Assembly (NCBI GenBank): GCA_026874595.1
Contig: CM049308.1
Coordinates: forward strand, 40,410,527 to 40,474,526
Length of the DNA stretch: 64,000 nucleotides
Direction: 5' to 3'
Origin: Sipunculus nudus
Lineage: Eukaryota; Annelida; Sipuncula; Golfingiida; Sipunculidae
Position 1 is the first letter of the stretch. Each line of letters opens with the position of its first letter. Positions 1 to 12,095 of this stretch are shown one piece after another. Below the pieces are notes generated by a model. That model searched no databases. It was not told where the DNA came from and saw nothing but the letters and a program-made list of their open reading frames with translations. A program made the position numbers and the translations under genes.

Positions 1-930
1 TGTGTTTTCTTAATACTGTGTTTGTCTAACTGCCGTATAGCAGGAAAATATATTTGTGTTTTTATTATTACTGTGTTTGTCTCACTGCCGTATAGCAGGA
101 CGGTATACTTGCGTTTTCTTTATCACTGTGTTTGTCACACTGCCGTATAGCAGGGAAATATATGTGTGTTTTTATTATTACTGTGTTTGTCACACTGTTT
201 TATAGCAGGACGGTATATTTGTGTTTTCTTTATTACTGTGTTTGTCACACTGCCGTTCAGCAGGACGGTATATTTGTGTTTTCTTTATTACTGTGTTTGT
301 CTAACTGCCGTATAGCAGGAAAATAAATTTGTGTTTTTATTACTGTGTTTGTCTCACTGCCGTATAGCAGGACGGTATACTTGCGTTTTCTTTATCACTG
401 TGTTTGTCACACTGCCGTATAGCAGGGAAATATATGTGTGTTTTTATTATTACTGTGTTTGTCACACTGTTTTATAGCAGGACGGTATACTTGCGTTTTC
501 TTTATTACTGTGTTTGTCTCACTACCGTATAGCAGGACGGTATATTTGTGTTTTCTTTATTACTGTGTTTGTCACACTGTTTTATAGCAGGATGGTATAT
601 TTGTGTTTTCTTTATTACTGTGTTTGTCACACTGTTTTATAGCAGGACCGTATACTTGCGTTTTCTTTATTACTGTGTTTGTCTCACTGCCGTATAGCAG
701 GATGGTATATTTGTGTTTTCTTTATTACTGTGTTTGTCACACTGTCGTATAGCAGGACGGTATATTTGTGTTTTCTTTATTACTGTGTTTGTCACACTGC
801 CGTTCAGCAGGACGGTATATTTGTGTTTTCTTTATTACTGTGTTTGTCACACTGTCGTATAGCAGGACGGTATATTTGTGTTTTCTTTATTACTGTGTTT
901 GTCACACTGTCGTATAGCAGGACGGTATAT
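1..930. repeat. 55-bp minisatellite array
   Basis: About 17 head-to-tail copies of a 55-base unit are visible; the landmark TATAGCAGG recurs at 36, 91 and 146 and onward in steps of 55. Copies differ mainly in two blocks (GCCGTATAGC versus GTTTTATAGC, and GGACGG versus GGAAAA), so variants are interspersed. The array runs off the left edge of the window. Open frames inside it are repeat translations, not genes. Confidence 0.95.
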
Positions 931-1135
931 TTGCTTTTTGTTTTCTGGTCTAGGAAAAGCAGAAATAGCATCATACCATCAACAGGTTTTACCTGACCCT
1001 GCCCTACAATATGACCCAAAAATATTACTTGTGCATGACAAAACTCAGATTTCACTAAGTTGACGGTCAGACGTGCTTCACTGAGTCTTTCGAAGAGGTC
1101 GCGAAGAATTTTCAGATGTTCCTCCCAGGTGTCGC

Positions 1136-1140
<5 letters not shown>
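931..1140 (-). mobile_element. Reverse transcriptase scrap of the element 2 family
   Basis: About 210 bases closely match the minus-strand RT region of the LTR element at 46323-52813 (corresponding segment about 47850-48058). The minus-strand translation reads through the RT stretch just downstream of the catalytic YIDD box, including FLGHIVGQGQVKPVD. The piece is cut exactly where the 55-bp minisatellite begins on one side and a (TA)n tract begins on the other. It is therefore an isolated fragment with no LTR or other domains. The frame is open but far too short to be functional. Confidence 0.9.

Positions 1141-1201
<61 letters not shown>
1141..1201. repeat. (TA)n microsatellite
   Basis: About 30 uninterrupted AT dinucleotides directly abut the RT scrap. 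Confidence 0.97.
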
Positions 1202-1203
<2 letters not shown>

Positions 1204-2066
1204 TGTGTTGGATATTTTAAAAGGTAATGTTCAGAGGCATTTGTCATAAACAACGAGGTAGGGAGTTTTGCAAAGGGTGTTTTGCAACTATTGAGCTTTC
1301 AACTTTCGCACATATACAGCAAATCACCTTAGGTTTTTTTCTCTTTGTCAACATTGGCGTAGGTACCGTGTTTCTGATAACTTGAAGATAAACAAGCTCA
1401 TACATCCGTCAAGGAGGCATTAACAGAACTTTCCTGAACATAAATTACCCAGAGTGAGCCAGAAATCACATAAATCCGATAGTAGGTTAGTTTTATCGAA
1501 ATTTTATAACTGTACTTTTTTCAAATACACAGTATATGTACGAGCGATTGGAGCTAAGAATCGTCGAAAATTCAAATTGAAAATCAAATCATTAACTTTT
1601 GATATGTTGGAATGGGTGTCATAATTGATAATGGGTGGCAAAACAAATATTTCTTCGGTCTTAATCTCAAATGCAATTTTAATTTAGATATATCCAAACA
1701 TTCGTGTGACTTTTTCTTGATAAACTTACCGTCTCATGCCATGGGATTTCTGAAAATATGCAGTACTTGTTATCCGTGTACGTTCTCTCTGTTGACGTTC
1801 CGGTCACATGCCGGGTATGCAGGCAGCCCATCCATCAGTTTGTGGCTAATAAAATATTTGCGCGTCGCGTTTTGAATGCACGAACTAAATGTGCACTGAG
1901 CCATGCTGCCGAGTTGACTGTAAAAATTCACCTTCAACATATGGTTCAAACGTATCAATGGCAGATCAAGATATTAAAGAAAAAGGGGCGCTAATACTGG
2001 GTTGGCGGTTGACGGGTATTAAGAGAGCTAAGTTCTTTAATTTTGGATTGAACTTTTTGTTTTGTA

Positions 2067-2071
<5 letters not shown>
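1202..2071. other. No recognisable gene or repeat
   Basis: The stretch is AT-rich and unique-looking. Short open frames exist (for example 1612-1875), but none has a recognisable domain, splice context or repeat relation that I can support. Confidence 0.5.

Positions 2072-2114
<43 letters not shown>
2072..2114. repeat. (TA)n microsatellite
   Basis: A run of about 21 TA dinucleotides, followed by a further AT-rich patch around 2170-2195. Confidence 0.95.
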
Positions 2115-2117
<3 letters not shown>

Positions 2118-2754
2118 GTCTACTTAGTATATCAACATGTAATATTATATGGCCCAAATATATTTATAATGTATATATATATATTATATATGTATTTATA
2201 TTATTAATCTGTACAGTATAAGTATTAGTTTTTTTTTCATTGGCAAATAAACTGTACACATGTTTTATTAAATTTAAGTACAGATATAAAGGGGAGGATA
2301 GGGGATGGGGTGTCCCCCTCCCATACTGAGAAAAATATTTATAAACGTAAAGAGGAAAATTTGAGGCACCTTTTACAAACATTATTAGTCTTTTCTGTTC
2401 CCCGGCTACTATTCTCTTAAATGTCTTTGCATAATGTTAACGTGTGGCTTGTTTTAATATTTATATTTCTTTAAATTCAGGATATAAACTTGAAGATCCT
2501 AACATTCAACCGTTTGTAACATGTTTATGTCAACGGTGAAAATGTTCATCTACCTTTATAACTTGCAAAATACCATCTTTAAATGTAATCCTTGTGGTAA
2601 AATGATTGATGTGTTCAGGTCTTGTGTGACACTTGTTTTTTACCGGCCTCGGCGCGTTGGCCACGTACAGGACACAGCAAAGCACAGTTCGTGAGCTCGA
2701 ATATCAGGCGAAAAACCATTAGATTTTTGACAATCTCGATGTTCGTGTGTTATT
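2115..2754. other. No recognisable gene; leads into the 40-bp satellite
   Basis: AT-rich non-coding sequence. Nothing is recognised apart from degenerate hints of the satellite (CACGATGTTCGTG-like) in the last tens of bases. Confidence 0.5.
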
Positions 2755-5700
2755 CTAATAAGCAATGTGACCAACACGTTGTTCGTGTGCCACTCTTATA
2801 AACAATATGACCAACACGTTTTTCGTGTGCCACTCTTATAAATAATGTGACAAACACGATGTTCATATCCTGTTCCTTTAAATAATGTGACTAACACGAT
2901 GTTCGTGCACTGTTCTTATAAATAACGTGACCAACACGGTGCTCGTGCGCTATTCTAGTTAATAATGTGACCCACACGATGTTCGTGCACTGTTCTTATA
3001 AATAATGTGACAAACACGATGTTCGTGTGTTATTCTAATAAACAATGTGACCAACACGATGTTTGTATCTGTTTTTTTTTAAATAATGTGACCAACACCA
3101 TGTTCGTATCTGTTCTTTAAACCAATGCAACCAACACGGTGTTCGTATCCTGTTCTTTTGAATAATGTGACCAACACGGTGCTCCTGCGCTATTCTTGTT
3201 AATAATGTGACCAACACGATGTTCGTGCACTGTTCTTATAAATAATTTGACAAACACGATGTTCGTGTGTTATTCTAATAAACAATGTGACCAACACGAT
3301 GTTCGTATCTGTTCTTTAAAATAATGTGACCAACACGATGTTCGTATCTGTTCTTTAAAATAATGTGACCAACACGGTGTTCGTATCCTGTCCTTTAAAA
3401 TAATGTGACCAACACGGTGCTCGTGCGCTATTCTAGTTAATAATGTGACCCACACGATGTTCGTGCACTGTTCTTATAAATAATGTGACCAACACGATGT
3501 TCGTATCTGTTTTTTTTAAATAATGTGACCAACACCATGTTCGTATCTGTTCTTTAAAATAATGCAACCAACACGGTGTTCGTATCCTGTTCTTTTAAAT
3601 AATGTGACCAACACGGTGTTCGTATCCTGTTCTTTTAAATAATGTGACCAACACGGTGCTCGTGCGCTATTCTTGTTAATAATGTGACCAACACAATAAT
3701 CGTGGACTGTTCTTATAAATAATTTGACAAACACAATGTTCGTGTTTTATTCTAATAAACAATGTGACCAACACGATATTCGTATCTTTTCTTTTAAATA
3801 ATGTGACCAACACGGTGTTCGTATCCTGTTCTTTTAAATAATGTGACCAACACGGTGTTCGTGCGCTATTCTTGTTAATAATGTGACCAACACGGTGTTC
3901 GTATCCTGTTCTTTTAAATTTTAGATAATATGACCAACACGGTGTTCGTGCGCTATTCTTGTTAATAATGTGACCCACACGATGTTCGTGTCTGTTCTAA
4001 TAAATAATGTGACTAACACGATGTTCGTGTGTTATTTAATAAACAATGTGACCAACACGATGTTCGTATATGTTCTTTAAAATAATGTGACCAACACGGT
4101 GTTCGTATCCTGTCCTTTAAAATAATGTGACCAACACGGTGCTCGTGCGCTATTCTAGTTAATAATGTGACCCACACGATGTTCGTGCACTGTTCTTATA
4201 AATAATGTGACAAACACAATGTTCGTGTGTTATTCTAATAAACAATGTGACCAACACGATGTTTGTATCTGTTTTTTTTTTAAATAATGTGACCAACACC
4301 ATGTTCGTATCTGTTCTTTAAAATAATGCAACCAACACGGTGTTCGTATCCTGTTCTTTTGAATAATGTGACCAACACGGTGCTCCTGCGCTATTCTTGT
4401 TAATAATGTGACCAACACGATGTTCGTGCACTGTTCTTATAAATAATTTGACAAACACGATGTTCGTGTGTTATTCTAATAAACAATGTGACCAACACGA
4501 TGTTCGTATCTGTTCTTTAAAATAATGTGACCAACACGGTGTTCGTATCCTGTCCGTTTATATAATGTGACCAACACGGTGCTCGTGCGCTATTCTAGTT
4601 AATAATGTGACCCACACGATGTTCGTGCACTGTTCTTATAAATAATGTGACAAACACGATGTTCGTGTGTTATTCTAATAAACAATGTGACCAACACGAT
4701 GTTCGTATCTGTTTTTTTTAAATAATGTGACCAACACCATGTTCATATCTGTTCTTTAAAATAATGCAACCAACACGGTGTTCGTATCCTGTTCTTTTAA
4801 ATAATGTGACCAACACGGTGTTCGTATCCTGTTCTTTTAAATAATGTGACCAACACGGTGTTCGTGCGCTATTCTTGTTAATAATGTGACCAACACAATA
4901 ATCGTGGACTGTTCTTATAAATAATTTGACAAACACAATGTTCGGGTTTTATTCTAATAAACAATGTGACCAACACGATATTCGTATCTTTTCTTTATAA
5001 CAATGTGACCAACACGGTGTTCGTATCCTGTTCTTTTAAATAATGTGACCAACACGGTGTTCGTGCGCTATTCTTGTTAATAATGTGACCAACACGGTGT
5101 TCGTGCGCTATTCTTGTTAATAATGTGACCAACACAATAATCGTGGACTGTTCTTATAAATAATTTGACAAACACAATGTTCGTGTTTTATTCTAATAAA
5201 CAATGTGACCAACACGATATTCGTATCTTTTCTTTATAATAATGTGACCAACACGGTGTTCGTATCCTGTTCTTTTAAATAATGTGACCAACACGATGTT
5301 CGTGCGCTATTCTTGTTAATAATGTGACCAACACGATGTTCGTGTCTGTTCTTTAAAATAATGTGACCAACACGATGTTCTAGCGCTTATCTTACAATGT
5401 AACAAACACGTTGTCCGTGTGCTATTCTTATAAATAATGTGACCTACACGATGTTCGTGCGATATTCTTACAAATGATATTACTAATGTGATGTTCATGT
5501 GCTACTCTAATAAATAATGTGACCAACTTGATGTTCATGAACTGCTTAAAAATGTATCAGAGTTCTATTATAAATGTATAAGAATATGCAATCACTATTA
5601 CACTATTATTGTTAATAATGTGACCAAAATAGTGTTCATGTGCTATTCTTACAAATTATGTTACTCATATGATGTCCAAGCGCTATTCTTATGCAAAATG

Positions 5701-7004
5701 TGATCAACCCGAATTTCCTGCGCTAATCTTATTAATTATTTTCCTAAAATGATGTTCGTATGCTATCTTACAAGGTAACCAACACGTTTTCAGTGTGCTA
5801 TTCTTAAAAATAATTTGACAAACACAATGTTCGTGCCCTGCTCTTATAAATAATGTGATTGACACGATGTTCCTGCGACATTATTATTAGTATTGTGACC
5901 AACACAATGTTCCTGCGCTATTCGTACAAATTATATTTCTAATACGATGTTCGATAGCTACTCGAATAACAACACAATTGTGACCAACACAATGTTTGTG
6001 CGCTATTCTTAAAAAGAATGTGACTAACACAATTTTGTGCGCTATTTTTATAAAAAAAAAGTGACCAACACAATATTTTTGCGCTATTCTTATAAAGAAT
6101 GTGACCAACACCATGTTTATGCGCCATTCTTATAAAGAATGTGACCGAGAATGTTTGTGCGCTATATTCTAATAAAGAATGTGACCAACACAATGTTTAT
6201 GCGCTATTCTTATAAAGAATTTGACCAACACGATGTTTGTGCGCTATTCTTATACAGAATGTGACCAACACAATGTTTATGCCCTATTCTTATAAATTGT
6301 GTGACCAGCACAATAATATGCGCTATTCTTATAAAAAATGTGACCAACACAATGTTTGTGCGCTATTCTTATAAAAAATGTGACCAACACGATGTTCGTG
6401 TTATTCTTGTAAATAATGTGGCCGACACGATGTTCGTGTTATTCTTGTAAATAATGTGATCAACACGATGATCGTGTGATATTCTTACAAATTTAATTAA
6501 CAACACAATTTCCAGGCCCTGTTCTTTTAAGAAATGTGGATAACACGATGTTCTTGTACCATTCTTATATATATATATATATATATATGATAGGATTAAC
6601 ACTATGTTCGTGTGTTATTTTTGTAAATAATGTAATCAACAGGATATTCGTGCGCTTTTCTTATGAACAATATTACCAATACGATATCTTTGTGCTATTC
6701 TCTCATATAATGTGAAAGTCACGAGGTTCGTGCGCTATTCTTACAAATTATAAAACTAATATAATTCATGTGTCATTCGTGATACTCGTGTAACAATTAT
6801 GTGACCAACACGATGTTCTTGCCCAGTTATTATAAATAATATGATAACACGATGTTCGTGTCCAGTTCTTATAAATAATGTGACAAACATGAAGTTCGTG
6901 CGCTGTTCTTATTAAAAATTTGACCAAAACAATGTTTGTACGCTGTTCTCTTATAAATTGTGACCAATATGATATTTGTGTGCTCTTTTTATCAATAAAA
7001 ATAA
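2755..7004. repeat. 40-bp satellite array
   Basis: About 105 copies of a 40-base unit centred on AATGTGACCAACACGGTGTT then CGTATCCTGTTCTTTT. The word AATGTGACCA recurs every 40 bases, for example at 3601 and 3641. Monomer variants differ in the second half (CGTATCCTGTTC, CGTGCGCTATTCTTG, CGTGTGTTATTCTAAT). Within the array, blocks of monomers repeat with an offset of about 1,202 bases, and a block of about 240 bases is repeated near 5130. The right half, from about 5500, is more diverged. Minus-strand translations are rich in H/R/C/W but are only repeat translations. Confidence 0.95.
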
Positions 7005-7345
7005 GGAAGTTTATAGTCTGATATCACTGACGATGTCAGTGTAATCCGACTTTATACTTTGCCTTCCGAGTCTTTCCGGCCTGTTCATTTTTTAGCTTTC
7101 TCGACTCCTTTTGAAGTTAACAACCCAAATGGTCATATCATGCGCTAGAAGGTTTCTCGTTGTACATTTGCCTGCCGCCAATGACCAGTACTCATTCACT
7201 CCTGGATCGAGAGAGCGCATCCTTTTTGTTAAGACTGTGGCTTGGAGTCTAATTATGCGCAGACGGCGGTCAGAAAGGGATTCAACACACAACAATGCGG
7301 TACAATTCCAGCGCCCTAAACAATTACGCCCCCACGCTCCACTAT
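7005..7345 (-). mobile_element. tRNA-like SINE, copy 1 (antisense, diverged)
   Basis: This segment interrupts the 40-bp satellite, which resumes at 7346. It matches the reverse complement of the SINE at 34546-34873: the shared blocks include TTTATAGTCTGATATCACTG, CTTTCCGGCCTGTTCATT, GCGCTAGAAGGTT and CATTCACTCCTGG. The tRNA-like head, at the right end in this orientation, is badly eroded. It inserted into pre-existing satellite. Confidence 0.85.
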
Positions 7346-7480
7346 AATGTGATCAACGCGATGTTCCTGTGCTATTCTTACAGATAATGTGACCAACAAG
7401 ATTCGCTATTATTTAAAAAAACTGGACCAATTTATTGCAACACGATGTTCGTGAGCTAATATAAATAGATAATGTTACCG
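7346..7480. repeat. 40-bp satellite, continuation beyond the SINE
   Basis: The unit resumes as TGTGATCAACGCGATGTTCC after the SINE and decays over three to four copies. Confidence 0.85.
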
Positions 7481-7785
7481 CTACGTTTCTTCAGTCGAAA
7501 CGTCCAAATGTATTCGGGCTCGTCTCGCGGTCGCAGACAATCGACGTTCAGGCGTGACTAGGTTAGGGAAACACACTTTCGCTGTCAATGTAGACTGTTT
7601 AAGATTATGTAATATCTATTGCATAATTGCAATAGTGATGTTGATACATATTCATTTTTATATGTCTGAATATTATTTTTATAATATGAAAATGAAAATA
7701 AATTAATTTCTTTTTAAGTAAAGTGCACATTTCATTTTGTCAAATAAAGTTTGCATATAGGTGAGCATATACAGCCAAAGCATCC
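7481..7785. other. No recognisable feature
   Basis: AT-rich unique sequence between the satellite and the second SINE fragment. Confidence 0.5.
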
Positions 7786-7985
7786 GTAATGGACGCTAGA
7801 AGGTTATTCGTTGTACATTTGCCTGCCGCCCATTACCATTGACCATTCACTACTGGATGGAGAGAGCGCACCCCTTGTGGTATAGACTTTGGCTAGGAGT
7901 CTGAGCGCAGACGGAATCCAGAACGGGAACAGCCTTGCGGTCACAGCTAAAGGACCTCAACCAATTCGCCATTATGCTCAACAAA
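7786..7985 (-). mobile_element. tRNA-like SINE, copy 2 (truncated, antisense)
   Basis: It shares GACGCTAGAAGGTTATTCGT, TTGCCTGCCGCCCATTACC and CTTTGGCTAGGAGTCT with the SINE at 34546-34873 in reverse orientation. The 3' tail part (TTTATAGTCT block) is missing, and the B-box region carries a deletion. Confidence 0.85.
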
Positions 7986-8644
7986 TATTTTTTTATAATA
8001 ATATATGAGTTTTTTATTTGTTACAATATGTAATGTCTAATTTCCTATTGCGAAGCTTTTTCTATTGGATTATCATTTAAAGTACGTTCTTCTCCTAACG
8101 TTCTCTGCTTCTGTTATTTAGATGGTTCTTGTAAGTATAATATGGGTAAAGATATATTCTTAATCATGTTTTTATTATTTAAGTAGAGTGAAAGATGAGT
8201 GACATTTGTTTCTTGTAATATTTTTGGTCATCTCGAGAACCCTGGCGAATCAGTAATATATATTCTGGATACGTGAACAGAAAGTTGCTAATAATTTGGT
8301 GTTATATTCAACTAGAACAAAACTTTTGGCAAGGAAAAAAAAGAAAGGAAGCAAGGAACTTTTGCTCCCATTTTGTAAATCATATATATTATCCGGAGTT
8401 AATCTTAAGGAAAGGCTGGACAATTTTTAACCCCGAGTCCTTTCTCTTACCATTATTTGTTGTTCTCATAATGCTATTTTTACGTAGTAAAACAATATTA
8501 TTTCCATAAATAAAATGTATATTAAAAGACAAACAAGTGTTAATTGGCAACCATGGTAAAACTTTCCAAAACAATATTTTTTAAATAACTGGTAATTGAA
8601 AAAGAAAATAAGAAAATGATCCACATTAAATGATTGATTTCCAG
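7986..8644. other. No recognisable gene
   Basis: AT-rich sequence upstream of the orphan MFS exon. Small open frames (for example 8273-8509) have no supported identity. Confidence 0.45.
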
Positions 8645-8727
8645 AGCTTTGGGTACCGTGAGAATATTAAAGAATTTTACGTTGGCCTCGTTTTATCAAG
8701 CTTGTTTGCTGGCAGGACAATTGGAAG
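8645..8727 (+). pseudogene. Orphan copy of MFS transporter exon 3
   Basis: After a good acceptor (TTTCCAG) the sequence encodes SFGYRENIKEFYVGLVLSSL followed by FAGRTIG. This aligns residue for residue with exon 3 of the intact transporter (42154-42236). That exon covers the loop after TM1 and most of TM2. The donor is destroyed: GGGTAAG in the intact copy corresponds to GAAGAAATG here. No other exon of the family is recognisable within several kilobases on either side. It looks like the relic of an old third copy of the gene or a transposed piece. An unusual alternative exon is less likely. Confidence 0.85.
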
Positions 8728-10054
8728 AAATGTTTATTTTAATATATCTTTCTATTATACATTTTATCTTAGCAGAGATAAGCGTAAGGTATTAGTTTAT
8801 AATAAATGTTACGTGTTCAGTCACGTTTATTCAGTATTAATTTAGTCAGTGATTAATTTAACAGAAACAGACAGACCAGCTGACTTTACAAGTATAATCA
8901 GCTAAATTATGTTACAAAGTGTAAGTCAGCTCTAGCTACATGCGGCGGAGACACAGGTAACAATTTATAGATCTATAAACACATATTAACGGGTATAATC
9001 AGGAGCAAGTATTTTGCCTACTTTGCCACACTAACAGTTCAGTTTTGCTTTATACAAAAGTTTACAAGCAAAAACATCCCAGCACACAGGCTCAGTACCT
9101 CGCATACGGCGGTTTAACACCTTGTTATGGCTCTGCGTGTTGATAAACACAGTGCACGTGTCTTTGTTTACCAACATAATCTGGCATGACCGGAGGTCCG
9201 ATTATAAGCCGCAACACGTGATGTTTCAGCCAGCAGGAACATGAATTTCATGTTTTTGTATATTCATACATAAAATTGCCTTTTCTATCAGTAGCGGACC
9301 AAGAGGGGGCGTCTTCGACGCGCGGCCCGCTGTTGAGCTGCAACATCTCGCATTTATCATATTTCCCATATCATATTTTCGTGTTTTTTATATTTCTTTT
9401 TATTAATTAGCAATTAGATTTTATTAGTTGAGTATAACGATAATTATGAACAGCTGCAGAACAACTGCAGAGCACCAGGCCCTTGTTGGGGTCGACCGTG
9501 AACAGTCTCACGGCTCCTCTGGTGATACCGGTGCTCGAAATCGCGATCTGTGGTCTTATGTGCTGTCGAGACCACGGAACCCGTTAAATGCAGAGTTTAA
9601 CATGAGACTTAAACAAATCAGTAATTTAACCCCGAGCATTTCAATTAAAAGATAATATTTTCGTGTAACAAAAGAAGTAAATGCGCCTTTGCGCTATTTA
9701 CTTGTTTAAAAACGATTGAAATTTCATATCCTTATTTTGAAGAAATAAAAATATATAAAATATCGAACCTCTCTACAGTTTGTCTGCATAACGCATAACA
9801 TAAGGGAGCAGTTTTTTTTCAGGAACAGAAAATCCTCATTTTTTGTGAAAATTGCCTTAAAATGTCTTCTTTACATTGCATATTCAAACAATTTCTCAAT
9901 ATGGGGGGGGGGGGGGGATACCCCATCCCATACACTCCCAATGTACCTGTAACTAACCTTAATGAAACCATTATTCATAATTAAATATAAACAAAATTTA
10001 TATTTTCATACACTAAAATATATAACGTATAGTAGTTATAAGTATAATAATATA
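8728..10054. other. Non-coding sequence, nothing identified
   Basis: Holds a poly-G tract at about 9903-9918 and a more GC-rich patch near 9300-9340. The open frame at 9428-9655 shows no recognisable domain. I see no transposon ends. Confidence 0.45.
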
Positions 10055-10794
10055 TTCTTACAGGTGTCTGTTTTGTCGGAGTGTTATATGTGCCTGTTGA
10101 CATTCTAATTCGTGTAGCGCAGGCATAGTACGTTGCTATGGGAACCTCTCTTGTTGGGCGCTGGCTCGCGTGTGGGGTCTGAAGCGTAGAGACACAGCGT
10201 TCTTTTTTCTAGATGTTTCGGGTTTGTTCATGTGCGTGTTTATTGTTCTTTTGAATTTTCCATTTCCAGAATTTTCGGGTCAGAACCTATAAATAAGGGG
10301 CTGTTTTTATCGTCGGCAGAAAGGAAATTACCAGCGAGCACTAATTAAGACTGTTATTTTCTCGTCTGTTTTGGGACCTTACCGATAGTTGCAGTGGTGT
10401 CAGATATTTAAAGGACTTAATACAGATTTAATAAGGACTGTCTACAGTTTGCCTTTGGATTATTGCTATTAACGTGGATTATTGATGTTAAAGGACTCTT
10501 GTTGAGCTGTGCGAGTGGTGGTATCCAGAAATCAAAGCCTAGAATCCGGACACTCTGGTTCTCTACATTTTTATTGTTATACTGTGTAATTGTATTGATT
10601 TAGTGTATTGTAATGCTAGTATTGTACTAAGAATAAATTATAATTATTTGTTAACAAAAAAACCGCTGCCTTTTTTATTCATATCCCTAGACAATTCACG
10701 CTGCCTATTATTACAGAATGTGATTTTTTTATCTCCGTACCAAAATTTGTGCTCCTCACGATTACGTGATCTGTTGTTATTAGGTTCTGTGACA
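10055..10794 (+). mobile_element. Solo LTR of the element 2 family (diverged)
   Basis: The plus strand aligns end to end with the reverse complement of the 818-bp LTRs at 46323-47140 and 51997-52813. It starts at TTACAGGTG. It shares a TATA box (TATAAATA at 10288, followed by AGGGGCTG), the GTGGTGGTATCCAG block, AAGAATAAATTATAATTATT, TTTGTTAACAAAAAAACC, and the terminal CGTGATCTG...TAGGTTCTGTGACA. No internal region flanks it, so it is a solo LTR. It is clearly older than the two LTRs of element 2. Confidence 0.88.
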
Positions 10795-10844
10795 ATATAT
10801 ATACATACATACCCACGTATATATAACAGTTTCCATGAAACGAA

Positions 10845-11219
10845 ATCGAGATGACTTCGTTATTATGAAACATATATACATGTATGTTCAAGTTGTAATA
10901 CAGATGTCTTCGTTATAAAGGATCACATATACATGTAAATTCAAAACGAAATCCGGATGACTATAAAATGTTGTATAAAAGATGATATCTTGATTATGAA
11001 TCACACATACATGTGTGTTCATGAAAATACAGATGACTTCGAAGTCATGGATTACATAAGCACGTATGTTCAAGAAGAAATACGGATATGATTTCTTTAT
11101 AACACATATACATGTGTGTTCAAGACCATATACAGATGTTTTCGTTAAATTGAATCACTTATGCATGTATGATCAAGAAATCCAGATTATTGTGACTTCG
11201 TTCTAATCGATCACTCACG

Positions 11220-11289
<70 letters not shown>

Positions 11290-11345
11290 TGTGTGTGTGT
11301 GTGTGTGTTCAAGAAAACAATCCAGATGATTTCGATTTAATGGCT
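10845..11345. repeat. Degenerate 54- to 58-bp tandem repeat
   Basis: Eight or more loose copies of a unit with the order GATGACTTCGTT - ATGGATCACATATACATG - TATGTTCAAGA - AATACAGATG. A (TA)n/(GT)n tract at 11231-11308 has expanded inside one copy. The 33-bp repeats at 11772-11995 are a shortened form of the same unit. Confidence 0.8.
11231..11308. repeat. Compound (TA)n-(GT)n microsatellite
   Basis: About 28 AT dinucleotides followed by about 9 GT dinucleotides, inside the degenerate minisatellite. Confidence 0.95.
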
Positions 11346-11771
11346 CACAAACTGAGTGCTCAAAGTTTATATTCTGACTTGCAAGCCACGAATGATCTCA
11401 GGCATTTGTGGCATCGAATAAAGGCAATCGTTCCTCACAGAGTCAAGTATAGGTCTGCTAATTTAACAGAGGACCCGAGTCTACGAGCAAAGCTGAAATT
11501 TTAGGCACGTCACCATCAGGCTGAAACCCTGCTACAAAGATGCACTGTGATAACCCTCCCCCATTACCTTTTCAGCACTCTTTATACTGTTTCAGCAGTT
11601 CGTGAACCAAACCGCTCCTTGCGAAAAAAAACTTATCTATAGATAATTATCTTTACATTCTATTTTATGAATTTATTTTTTTTTTATTCTTTAACAACAA
11701 GCAAGTCAGGACATATTCTATTGTATGTAATACGTTTATAACGCATATATAGCAAATAAACTCTTAAATGC
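11346..11771. other. No recognisable gene
   Basis: Unique-looking sequence between the two related minisatellite blocks. The short open frame at 11289-11504 has no recognisable family. Confidence 0.45.
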
Positions 11772-11995
11772 ATGATTTCGTCATAATGGATCACATATAC
11801 AGATAATTTCGTCACAATGGATCACATATACAGATGATTTCGTCACAATGGATCACATATACAGATGATTTCGTCACAATGGATTACATATACAGATGAT
11901 TTCGTCATGATGAATTACAAATACATGTAAGTTCAAGATGAATTCCATATTATTTTGTTGTAATGAATCACATATATACGTTTGTTCAAGATGCA
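11772..11995. repeat. 33-bp tandem repeat
   Basis: Four to five near-identical copies of GATGATTTCGTCACAATGG plus ATCACATATACA, followed by longer (about 60-bp) variants to 11995. It is related to the array at 10845-11345. Confidence 0.9.
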
Positions 11996-12095
11996 ACATG
12001 CTTTTGTGTTTACAGCAACCCCAAGTCTTCAATAAGTGATTGAGGGTGCCTTTCTATACATTCGGGTCCACGCCCGGGTTTTCTGCATCTTCTTA

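Noticed and set aside
679-996. Open frame in the first kilobase with repeated FITVFVTLSYS-like peptides
   Set aside because: Product of the 55-bp minisatellite; three units (165 bp) keep the frame by arithmetic.
2755-7004. CRISPR-like regular spacing of repeats
   Set aside because: Units are head-to-tail without unique spacers and the DNA is eukaryotic; this is a satellite.
8416-8500. Peptide FLLPLFVV resembling MFS exon 6 (FLLPSLVV) upstream of the orphan exon 3
   Set aside because: It would be out of order (exon 6 before exon 3), has no matching splice sites and the similarity is only a few hydrophobic residues.
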